Assembly: GCA_022562495.1 (NCBI GenBank)
Contig: JADFPE010000010.1
Span: 1 to 37,974 of the forward strand
DNA from: Acidobacteriota bacterium
Lineage (GTDB): Bacteria; Acidobacteriota; Vicinamibacteria; Vicinamibacterales; UBA8438
DNA: 37,974 nt
Direction: 5' to 3'
The position numbers and the translations under genes are program-made. The notes beneath the pieces are model-generated. The model was not told the DNA's origin, ran no database searches, and saw only the letters and a list, made by a program, of their open reading frames with translations. Positions 22,320 through 29,055 of the stretch are shown piece after piece (position 1 is the first letter of the stretch; each line of letters opens with the position of its first letter).

Positions 22320-24009
22320 TGCAGTAGCCCTCGATGAGGTTCTCGCCGAAGATCTTGCTGACGATGCGGCGCATCAGGCCCTTGAGGGTCGGGCTCGACA
22401 GGAAGCGGAGCGACCGGATCGCCTCCTCCTTGTAGGCTTCGAGGAGGTCCTCGGCCTTGTCGAGCACGCCCCGCTCCGTCACGATGCGGCGCACCTCGTC
22501 CAGGCACCCGGGCGCGCTCGACCGGATGAAGGACGCGATCCGTTCCTTCTCGGCACCCTGGGCGCGCTTGTGCGCGATGGCGAGAATCAGCGACAGGCGC
22601 ACGTGCTCCAGGTCGTTGGAGTCGCCTTCGCCCGTGAAGTCCTCGAGATCGTCCTTGATCTGATAGCCGATGCCGAGTGACTCGCTGTACGTCGAGAGCA
22701 CGTCGTGCGTCTGCTCGTCCGCGCCGCCGAGAATTGCGCCCAGGCGCAGCGCCACTTCGAAGGCGGCCGCCGTTTTCTGTCGGAAGATCTCCAGGACCTG
22801 CATCGAGGGCAGGGGCTCGGGGTGTCGCGTCCACAGCAGCTCGCGGCCCTGGCCGCGACAGAGCGTCACGTGCCCCTCGGCGGCGACCGCCGTCATGTCC
22901 GGCCGGCCCAGCTCGCCGAGCAGTCGATAGCCTTCGCCCAGCAGGAAGTCGCCGATGTTCAGCGCGACCGGCACGCCGACGACGGTGTGCAGCGCAGGGC
23001 GCTCATAGCGCTGCTCGTCGCCATCCTCGATGTCGTCGTGAATCAAGGACGCCTTGTGGAAGCACTCGACCGCGACGGCCGCCTTCTTCATGTCCGCCGT
23101 CAGCTCGGGCTTGCCGTCCCGACGGTCGCTCTCGAGCGCCATGTAGGTACAGGTAGCGAGGTAGGGACGCCAGCGCTTGCCGCCTGTGGCCAGCCAGTCC
23201 CGCGCGATCTGCGCGGTCTCGTCATCGTCCCCGGCCTCGCCCATGATCGTGTCGAGTGACGCCCTGGCGAACCATCCGCGTACCTCGGTCTTGAGGTCGT
23301 CGAGGTCCAGGCGGTAGGTCTTGTCGTCGGAGGTCAGGTGGATCACGTCCCAGACCCAGTCGAGGTCCACCGTCGTGTTGATGCAGTCGTCCTGCAGCAG
23401 CGGAATCGCGACGCTCGGGACCGCGGCCGCCTCCATGTGCGGGAAGCATTTCTCCAGCACGTTGATGCAGCTGACCCCCACGATCGCTTCGATCTTGCCG
23501 GTCTCGATCATCGACCGGACAATCGCCGACCCCTCCGCCACCAACACCGCGTAGCCCAGACGCTCGGCTTCGACGGTCAGGTCCTGGATGGAGCAGAGGC
23601 CGCACTCCTTGCACAACAGGCCGAACTCGTCGAACGGGGCTGGGCACCGATCCTCCACCCGCAGACACTTCGGGATGAGCAGCAGCCGCCGGTGGTACGG
23701 AATCCGCGCAAGCGAGTCGCGCCAGGCGGCGTTGCTGATCAGGATGGCGATGTAGTCCTTGTAGATCGGGTCGAGGCCGGCCTCCTGGAGGACCGCGCCC
23801 GTGTGCTCCAGCAGCTCGGCCATCGTGAGCGGCGGCACCGCGCCGACCGTCGCGACATAGTCTTCGGTGAGTTTCTTCAGCTGGACCCGTACGTGCTTGT
23901 CATCGGGGATGTTCGACTGCGCCGGGCGGTACTGCTGCCTCGGGACCTGGACGGGCAGCTGCAGCGGGAACACGTGCTTCTCCAGTTTGTCCGGGGTGTC
24001 CTGGATCAT
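22252..24009 (-). CDS. DUF116 - polyprenyl diphosphate synthase fusion
   Basis: This is a 585-residue two-domain protein. After about 50 polar residues, a DUF116 domain spans roughly 80-250, with Cys-rich CLRVEDRCPAPFDEFGLLCK, ECGLCSIQDLTVEAERLGY, GVSCINVLEKCFPHMEAA and PLLQDDCINTT; many Cys suggest Fe-S or metal binding. From about 260 it is an isoprenyl diphosphate synthase with GGKRWRPYLA, the first Asp-rich motif LIHDDIEDGD (about 322) and the second QIKDDLEDFTGEGDSND (about 452). Both Mg-binding motifs are intact, so chain elongation should occur. The product length cannot be judged. Fusion with DUF116 ties prenyl synthesis to the redox genes upstream. ATG 24009 lies 18 bases after the radical SAM stop. 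Confidence 0.87.
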   Translation of the reverse strand: MIQDTPDKLEKHVFPLQLPVQVPRQQYRPAQSNIPDDKHVRVQLKKLTEDYVATVGAVPPLTMAELLEHTGAVLQEAGLDPIYKDYIAILISNAAWRDSLARIPYHRRLLLIPKCLRVEDRCPAPFDEFGLLCKECGLCSIQDLTVEAERLGYAVLVAEGSAIVRSMIETGKIEAIVGVSCINVLEKCFPHMEAAAVPSVAIPLLQDDCINTTVDLDWVWDVIHLTSDDKTYRLDLDDLKTEVRGWFARASLDTIMGEAGDDDETAQIARDWLATGGKRWRPYLATCTYMALESDRRDGKPELTADMKKAAVAVECFHKASLIHDDIEDGDEQRYERPALHTVVGVPVALNIGDFLLGEGYRLLGELGRPDMTAVAAEGHVTLCRGQGRELLWTRHPEPLPSMQVLEIFRQKTAAAFEVALRLGAILGGADEQTHDVLSTYSESLGIGYQIKDDLEDFTGEGDSNDLEHVRLSLILAIAHKRAQGAEKERIASFIRSSAPGCLDEVRRIVTERGVLDKAEDLLEAYKEEAIRSLRFLSSPTLKGLMRRIVSKIFGENLIEGYCSEFEARNAAGRATGADAAPGSR

Positions 24010-24027
24010 CGACGGTCGTCCATACTT

Positions 24028-25326
24028 CTAAGAATACGCGCCAAATCCGAAAAACCAGTGTTTCTTCGCGAAACGATAGACCCAGTTCTCCTCCGGGATC
24101 TCATTGCCCGGATTGTGCTGGCTGGGTCGCGACCGCAGGTCGTTCAACTCGGCCATCGCCGTCTTGCGGATCGTGGTGTCCTGGGCGCCGTGCCGCTCGA
24201 CGATCTGTTTCAGCAGGTCGGGCCGCTCCAGCACGATGCATCCGCGCGTCGCGTTCGCGGCCGTCCGGCGGAAATCCTGCAGCAACGGCGACTCGGTCAT
24301 GGTCTTGTAGATGTCGCCGTCGTTGTCCTGAATCTTCTCAGTGGCGAACTGGATGATCGGGCACGGTTCCACGTCTCCAAACGGACTGATGTGGTGGCTG
24401 ATACCGGTGGCCGCGGGACAGAGCGCCTGTCCCTTGTCGTCCCAGTAGGCGTCGATGAGCCCGATCGGTTTGCGGTTCCGCATGTCCATGACGAACCGGC
24501 GGACCTTCAGCACCTGCTCCGGCGTCAGCGCCAGCTGCGGATTCGACACGGGCCCGACGACTCGGTAGGTGTGGAACCAGCAGTAGTGCACACCCATCTT
24601 GATCAGCTCGTCGATCCACTCTTCCCGCACGAGATCGTCGATGTTGCTCTGACAGACACTCGTCGCCACACCGGTGATCAGCCGGTTCCGGACGCTGGCC
24701 CGGATGCCTTCGAGCGTATGGTTGAGGACGCCCGTCCGACCGCGGCGAGTGTCGCTGATCGACGCGGTCCCCTCCACGCTGATGAGCGGTGTCGCGTTGC
24801 CCGCTTCCCGCAGCTGGCGGGCCATCGCGTTCGTGATGGGATGGCCGTTCGTGAAGATCTGGAAGTAGCAGTCCGGGTGCGCCTTCAGGATCCGGATCAG
24901 ATCCGGATGCATGAACGGTTCGCCGCCCAGGATGCCGAAGAAGCTGTTCCCGTGCTGCTTGGCGTTGTTGATCAGCGTGTTCATGTCGTCGAAGCTGATC
25001 AGGTGCTGCGGCTTGTCCACGTCGACCCAGCACCCCTGGCACCGGAGATTGCAACCGTTGGTGATGGAGATATAGAGGAACGGCGGGAACGTGATCCCTT
25101 GCCGGAGGCGCTTCTTGAAGCGCTGGACCGACCGGATGCCTTTGTAGCCGCAATTGTAGGCGAACTTCCAGAGGACACGCGCATCGGTCGAGCGCAGTGT
25201 CCGGTACCCGAGACCCACGGTCGCTGTCAACATGGCATTGAAGTAGAAACCGGCGAAGCCCCCCGGTTTCCTTCTGACTCCTGTCTCCTGACTGCTGACG
25301 TCTGGAGCACCCGTTAAATCCCCCAC
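24028..25326 (-). CDS. Radical SAM enzyme
   Basis: The frame has 432 residues from GTG 25326; an ATG at 25233 gives 401 and may be the true start, because the first 25 codons cover a low-complexity tract (25271-25299). The radical SAM motif CxxxCxxC is in SITNGCNLRCQGCWVDV, followed by the GGEPFMHPDL (GGE) motif and the LISVEGTASISDTRRG region. Further Cys residues near the end (ALCPAATGISHHISPFGDVE then PCPI, and RGCIVLERPDLL) suggest an auxiliary cluster of SPASM/twitch type. It resembles, but is not clearly, the HpnH family that adds adenosyl to hopanoid skeletons. It would make a 5'-deoxyadenosyl radical to modify a prenyl or terpenoid substrate or a protein. The substrate is unknown. Confidence 0.85.
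   Translation of the reverse strand: MGDLTGAPDVSSQETGVRRKPGGFAGFYFNAMLTATVGLGYRTLRSTDARVLWKFAYNCGYKGIRSVQRFKKRLRQGITFPPFLYISITNGCNLRCQGCWVDVDKPQHLISFDDMNTLINNAKQHGNSFFGILGGEPFMHPDLIRILKAHPDCYFQIFTNGHPITNAMARQLREAGNATPLISVEGTASISDTRRGRTGVLNHTLEGIRASVRNRLITGVATSVCQSNIDDLVREEWIDELIKMGVHYCWFHTYRVVGPVSNPQLALTPEQVLKVRRFVMDMRNRKPIGLIDAYWDDKGQALCPAATGISHHISPFGDVEPCPIIQFATEKIQDNDGDIYKTMTESPLLQDFRRTAANATRGCIVLERPDLLKQIVERHGAQDTTIRKTAMAELNDLRSRPSQHNPGNEIPEENWVYRFAKKHWFFGFGAYS
25271..25299. repeat. Low-complexity CTGACTCCTGTCTCCTGACT tract
   Basis: An imperfect tandem of (T)CTGACT/CTGTCTC units lies where the radical SAM frame begins. It is translated as SSQETG if the GTG at 25326 is used. Similar pyrimidine-biased tracts occur between genes in many genomes, so its presence argues that coding starts downstream (ATG 25233). 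Confidence 0.45.
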
Positions 25327-26189
25327 TCTGCTTCAGAGGGAGCGGGCCGTGCATCCTTCACGGTCTGGGAGCGGGCCTGCCGTTTGGCAAGCTTTGTCCT
25401 GGCCCGGGCGGCGCGCTCTTCGATATCGTCCGCCGACGGGAGGGTCATCAGGACTTCGTCTGGAATATCGAGCTCCTTCTTCAGCTTGCCCAGGCACCGT
25501 TTCCGCTCCAGGAGCGCTTTCGATTCATCTCGCTCGGTCGAGAACCGCTTCCGCGCTTCGCTCTGCCGCGTGCGGAGCGATCCGTACAGGTCCCCGCCGA
25601 GCAGTGTCGAGATGTCGACCTTCATCGCCTCGCGTTGGATGTCCTGGTCCCGCACCTCGTCGCCGTTGATCGGCCCCTTCGCGTACTTGGGGAAGAGAAT
25701 GGCGACCTCAGGACAGACACGCGAGCACGCCGGGCAGTCCGTCTTGCAGTTGTCCTGGTTCTGCACGGTGATTTTTTGTTCCGTGTCCACGCCATAGACG
25801 TCGAAGAGACAGAACGTCAGGCACTGCATGCAGTTGGTGCACCGATCGAAATCGATCACCGGGAACCAGGGCTTCCATGCGTCGAGCGTGCGCGCGCCGG
25901 TCGCCTTGCGGACTTCACGGGCGGCGTCGAGCGCGTTCACCTGGGCCAGGTCGCGGAAGTGCACCTCATGGTCTTCCGCAACGAGCGGCTCGCCATCCAG
26001 CAGTCCCAGGACGAGCACCGGGGCGTCGTCGGGAGGCGCCACCTCCTGTCCTGCGACGGGGCGGGTCACCTCGAAGCCGTTGTCGAGCAAGGAGGAGAGC
26101 ACCTGGTAGCGATCTCCATCGTCCAACGGTGTGCTCCCGGGTCCTTCGTAGAGGATGACGCGCAGGTTTCTGCCTTCGGTCCGGCTCAT
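25314..26189 (-). CDS. Ferredoxin-type 2[4Fe-4S] protein (291 aa)
   Basis: ATG 26189 overlaps the preceding stop (ATGA). Residues 1-110 form an alpha/beta domain without Cys (RVILYEGPGSTPLDDGD, APVLVLGLLDGEPLV). Then come two cluster-binding motifs: CTNCMQCLTFC (CxxCxxCxxxC) and CKTDCPACSRVCP (CxxxCxxCxxxC), spaced by about 30 residues. The C-terminal 100 residues are charged helices and likely coiled coil (RQSEARKRFSTERDESKAL, IEERAARARTKLAKRQ). I infer an electron carrier that links a cellular reductant to the radical SAM or DUF116 proteins of the operon. It is not a simple small ferredoxin, and I do not recognise a named family for the whole chain. Confidence 0.82.
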   Translation of the reverse strand: MSRTEGRNLRVILYEGPGSTPLDDGDRYQVLSSLLDNGFEVTRPVAGQEVAPPDDAPVLVLGLLDGEPLVAEDHEVHFRDLAQVNALDAAREVRKATGARTLDAWKPWFPVIDFDRCTNCMQCLTFCLFDVYGVDTEQKITVQNQDNCKTDCPACSRVCPEVAILFPKYAKGPINGDEVRDQDIQREAMKVDISTLLGGDLYGSLRTRQSEARKRFSTERDESKALLERKRCLGKLKKELDIPDEVLMTLPSADDIEERAARARTKLAKRQARSQTVKDARPAPSEAEWGI

Positions 26190-26500
26190 ACGAGGAGCTC
26201 CTTGACGACGTGCTCCGCGGAGTCCACGCGCATGTTCAGGACGTCGATGCCCTCGTCGGGCAGCGGCGTCCCCGCGGCGTGGAACAGCCACTTCACCGCA
26301 CGCGGGTAGCACGCAACGATTTTGGTGCACCCGCCGTCAGCGATCTTCTTGAGCGCGGGATCTTTTCGCGCCGACATGTCGCAGAGGTCGGCCACGGCGT
26401 CGAACGCCCGACCGGAATCACTGAGTTGGCGCAGCACATCCTGCTTCACGTCCTTCGGGACGACCTTGGCGTAGGTGCAGTTGCAGTAGAGGATCTTCAT
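26186..26500 (-). CDS. Small Cys-containing protein (HdrA N-terminal-like, tentative)
   Basis: This is a 104-residue protein with four-base ATGA overlaps with both neighbours. It starts MKILYCNCTYAKVVP, with a CxC pair, and has further Cys at CDMSARKD and in GGCTKIVACYPRAVKWLFHA. The CNCT start and the ACYPRAV segment recall the small N-terminal domain of HdrA-like heterodisulfide reductase subunits, which binds a [4Fe-4S] cluster, but no FAD domain follows. It is probably a small redox partner of the adjacent ferredoxin. Family assignment is uncertain; that it is a real gene is well supported by the tight packing. Confidence 0.65.
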   Translation of the reverse strand: MKILYCNCTYAKVVPKDVKQDVLRQLSDSGRAFDAVADLCDMSARKDPALKKIADGGCTKIVACYPRAVKWLFHAAGTPLPDEGIDVLNMRVDSAEHVVKELLV

Positions 26501-27597
26501 TGGGTCATCCGATGCGTCGGCACCGGCCGTCCGGGCCGGAGCTGCTCGAGGTGTTCCATGGTGGCCCGGACCCCGCTGAGCGAGGTCACGGCCTCGCGGG
26601 TGACCGATTCAAGGACCGCCGGGTCGGCTTCGGCCCGGAGGTTGATGACCAGCTCACCACGATCCACGCGATCCAGCAGTGATTCCCGCAGGTCGGGCTC
26701 GCCGTCATTCCCAACCAGGCTGACGACCGACAGCGTGCCGGTGCCGTCTCGTGAATCCAGAGTCATCTTGAGATGGGCGATATCCCCACCCTGTGCGACG
26801 ACGCGGTCGCGGATACCGCTGGCCAGATCGACCAGCGTCTGGTTGCCGTCGAACGGTGCGTCCGCCTCCAGCTGCACGGTGCAGTTGAGCCAACCCAGCA
26901 ACGCCTCACCTTCAGCGTACCTGTCGTAGTCTATCTCCAGTGGCCGCGAATCGCGACTGTCCATTGACAGAACGGCGTCAAACCAGGCATCGACGCCCGT
27001 CCCCTCCTTGACCGAACAGACGAATGTCTGCGCACGGGGGAACGTGTCCCCAATCGTGGACACCAGTCTCTCGAGCAACGCTGGCGGATGCGCATCGCAC
27101 TTATTGACGACGATGAGGTCCGCTTCCTCCAGCTGTTTCCGATACACGTAGGTCACCTTCTCGGAGAAGCTGCGGCCTTCGGCCAGCCCGAGAATCCGCG
27201 CGGCGCGCGCGGGATCGATCAACACGCTGAGCGGCGCCACCGTGAACCGGTCGCCATAGATACGGCGCAGCGGATAGGAGACCGTTGCGATGAGATCAGT
27301 GCAGCTCCCGACCGGTTCGGCCAGGAACAGATCGGGTGCTGATGCGCGCCTGAGATTGTCCGCGGCGTCGAGCAGCGAGTTGAAGCGGCAGCAGAAGCAG
27401 CCGCCGGTGATCTCCTCGACGGAAAAGCCCTTGGACCGGAGGAGCACGGTGTCAACCAGTCCGCTGCTCTGGTCGTTGCAGATGAGCCCGACCCGTGTGC
27501 CCCGGTCGGTGAGATGCCGCGCGAGCCGGGCGACCGCGGTTGTCTTCCCCGCGCCGAGGAACCCGCCGATCATGATGTACCGAGCCGGTTCACTCAT
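26497..27597 (-). CDS. CobW/COG0523-family metal-chaperone GTPase
   Basis: This is a 366-residue G3E-family GTPase. It has the P-loop IGGFLGAGKTTAVARL (residues 10-25), the family metal-binding CxCC in ITGGCFCCRFNSLL (about 64-78), the switch/Walker B region LFLAEPVGSCTDL and the base-specificity motif VVNKCD (about 163). The C-terminal part is the variable CobW_C-like domain (MTLDSRDGTGTLSVVSLVGN). Such proteins deliver Zn, Co, Fe or other metals to client enzymes. There is no Zur-like site or zinc gene near it, and its place in this operon suggests a client among the Fe-S, radical or lipoyl proteins. It overlaps the genes on both sides by 8 and 4 bases. Confidence 0.88.
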   Translation of the reverse strand: MSEPARYIMIGGFLGAGKTTAVARLARHLTDRGTRVGLICNDQSSGLVDTVLLRSKGFSVEEITGGCFCCRFNSLLDAADNLRRASAPDLFLAEPVGSCTDLIATVSYPLRRIYGDRFTVAPLSVLIDPARAARILGLAEGRSFSEKVTYVYRKQLEEADLIVVNKCDAHPPALLERLVSTIGDTFPRAQTFVCSVKEGTGVDAWFDAVLSMDSRDSRPLEIDYDRYAEGEALLGWLNCTVQLEADAPFDGNQTLVDLASGIRDRVVAQGGDIAHLKMTLDSRDGTGTLSVVSLVGNDGEPDLRESLLDRVDRGELVINLRAEADPAVLESVTREAVTSLSGVRATMEHLEQLRPGRPVPTHRMTQ

Positions 27598-28039
27598 GAC
27601 GCGTGCCCAGCATCTTGTCGATCGTCGTGTCCAGCAGGGAGACGTAGCCGTGCACGTCGAGGCAGTCGGTGCCCGGCTGTCCCTGCACCTGGAACAACCA
27701 CCCCCTGGTGTACGGCGCGGTCGTCAGCAGGGTGATGTTCTCGTCCAGCGCGGGATTGCTCCCCTCGAAACGGCCCGACAGAGGCGAGAAAATATCGGTC
27801 ACCGCCTTGAAGCCTTCCAGCCAGCCGATGACCTGGCCGGTCTCGACGGGCGATCCTCGTGTCATCTCGAAACCGAGCTCTACGATCTCTCCCAGCATGC
27901 GGACCGCGAACTTGGTGAATCCGATCCGCCAGAGGTCCGCCTCCTCCCGCTCCAGCCAGCTGTGTCCAGCCGTATAGAGTCGGTCTTCGAGTAGGCGCGT
28001 CGAGAACCGCGAGCGCTTGTAGTGCACCTCTCCGGGCAT
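27590..28039 (-). CDS. GcvH-like lipoyl carrier protein
   Basis: This is a 149-residue protein with the H-protein fold: YTAGHSWLEREEADLWRIGF, TKFAVRMLGEIVELGF, then the lipoylation site GWLEGFKAVTDIFSPLSG with Lys 78 as the lipoyl-lysine, and NITLLTTAPYTRGWLFQVQG. The canonical site is ES(V/F)K; here it is EGFK, still with Glu at -3. No glycine cleavage genes (gcvT, gcvP) are nearby. The gene leads the nine-gene row and overlaps cobW by eight bases. H-like proteins outside glycine cleavage are known as carriers, e.g. LbpA in sulfur oxidation, so I infer a swinging-arm carrier for this pathway. The longer upstream frame to 28247 is low in protein character and not used. Confidence 0.83.
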   Translation of the reverse strand: MPGEVHYKRSRFSTRLLEDRLYTAGHSWLEREEADLWRIGFTKFAVRMLGEIVELGFEMTRGSPVETGQVIGWLEGFKAVTDIFSPLSGRFEGSNPALDENITLLTTAPYTRGWLFQVQGQPGTDCLDVHGYVSLLDTTIDKMLGTRHE

Positions 28040-28393
28040 TCTTGTGGCCTACGTCGAACCGGTGGGCGAACGCCGTCGGTCTCGGGATCGCCGTGGAGGG
28101 CGATGTCGTGCTGAACGCCCCGCGCCGTGGCGCCGCGTCACGCTGCGCGCCGATGCTCGCCATCTCGCCTTGCCGAGACGCCGTAGCGACTGTCTCTGTG
28201 CGACGCGGGTCTGTCACCACGGACTGCTCGAGCAAGGCCTCACACACTCTACCTGAAGCTGCGTGTCTTCAGACATTCGGTCGGGGTCGCACATTTCTTG
28301 TGCGGTATCAGTCTCATCGGCGTTGATCATGTTGATCATCCTTCCCTACACGCCACCCTGTTCCGGCGGCCTGACGGAAGTCGAGGAGGAACC
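28040..28393. promoter_or_regulatory. Divergent intergenic region between the nine-gene operon and the response regulator
   Basis: This 354-base region must hold the promoter of the minus-strand operon and of the plus-strand regulator. Visible elements are a six-base-pair inverted repeat CGCACA-TTTCT-TGTGCG (28289-28305) and a tandem GTTGATCAT GTTGATCAT (28323-28340) containing two TGATCA palindromes. Either could be a regulator site. No strong -35/-10 pair is evident. The stretch 28060-28250 shows no gene I can support. Confidence 0.4.
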
Positions 28394-28831
28394 ATGACTC
28401 GTACAGCCAGACCATCGGGCGAGACGATCCTGCTCGTCGAGGACGACCCGTTGATCCGGCGTCTCATCCGGCACATGCTCCAGGGGCAGGGGTACCAGTT
28501 GCTCGAGGCCTGCCACGGCCCCGCGGCGCTCAGTCTCGCAGAGGACCACCGCGGACCGATCGACCTGCTCGTGACCGATGTCGTGATGCCACAGATGGAC
28601 GGGTTCACGCTGGGCGAGCGGCTGGTCGAGTCGCACCCGGAGACCCGGGTGCTGTTCCTGTCGGGCTATGCCGACCAGTCGGCGAGGGTCCGCGACGCGC
28701 TCAAAAAGGTTGGATCGGCGTTTCTGCCCAAGCCGTTCACCCAGAGCGGCCTGCTCCAGAAGATTCGCGTCCAGCTGGACACCGCGGCAGGCCGCGGTCC
28801 GGTCCTGGCGCAGAGCCCGTCGTCGGATTGA
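28394..28831 (+). CDS. Single-domain response regulator
   Basis: This is a 145-residue protein from ATG 28394, which has a strong GAGGAGGA site. It consists of one receiver domain: acidic pair ILLVEDDPLIRRL, phospho-acceptor Asp in DLLVTDVVMPQMDGFTLG, Thr/Ser in VLFLSGYADQ and Lys in FLPKPFTQSGLLQKIR. There is no output domain. The receiver resembles the C-terminal receiver of the hybrid kinase that follows 220 bases later on the same strand, so the two probably form a phosphorelay. It diverges from the nine-gene operon, but a link to its regulation is only suggested by position. Confidence 0.87.
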   Translation: MTRTARPSGETILLVEDDPLIRRLIRHMLQGQGYQLLEACHGPAALSLAEDHRGPIDLLVTDVVMPQMDGFTLGERLVESHPETRVLFLSGYADQSARVRDALKKVGSAFLPKPFTQSGLLQKIRVQLDTAAGRGPVLAQSPSSD

Positions 28832-29028
28832 GCGTGTGAGGAAGGGGAGACCACGATCGTGCAGCGGTCGACCACCGCCGAGCGGGGTCACGGTGCGCGG
28901 TGCAGATCAACGCCATCTCACCGGTCGCCCAGGGTCCAGGGCGTCGTCAGCAACACAGCACAGCGGTGACGTGCATTGCGCGGAGCAGACGACTCAGGCC
29001 GATACAGGATGAGAGGGGGAGCATCGCA

Positions 29029-29055
29029 ATGTCATCGCAACGCGAAGAGACGTGA
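29029..29055 (+). other. Eight-codon leader ORF overlapping the hybrid kinase start
   Basis: ATG 29029 follows a strong purine tract (GAGAGGGGGAG, ending eight bases before). It encodes MSSQREET and stops at TGA 29053-29055, overlapping the GTG at 29052 as GTGA. The arrangement would let ribosomes loaded at the good site reinitiate at the weak GTG. If the GTG is not the true start the reading is moot; no in-frame ATG is available nearby. Confidence 0.4.

Noticed and set aside
23338-25317. Plus-strand 659-codon open frame opposite the radical SAM and DUF116-synthase genes
   Set aside because: No recognisable motif, highly charged composition; both minus-strand genes have clear catalytic motifs.
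28040-28247. N-terminal extension frame upstream of the lipoyl carrier gene
   Set aside because: It continues in a different frame from the carrier protein, has no recognisable content and the carrier fold is complete without it.
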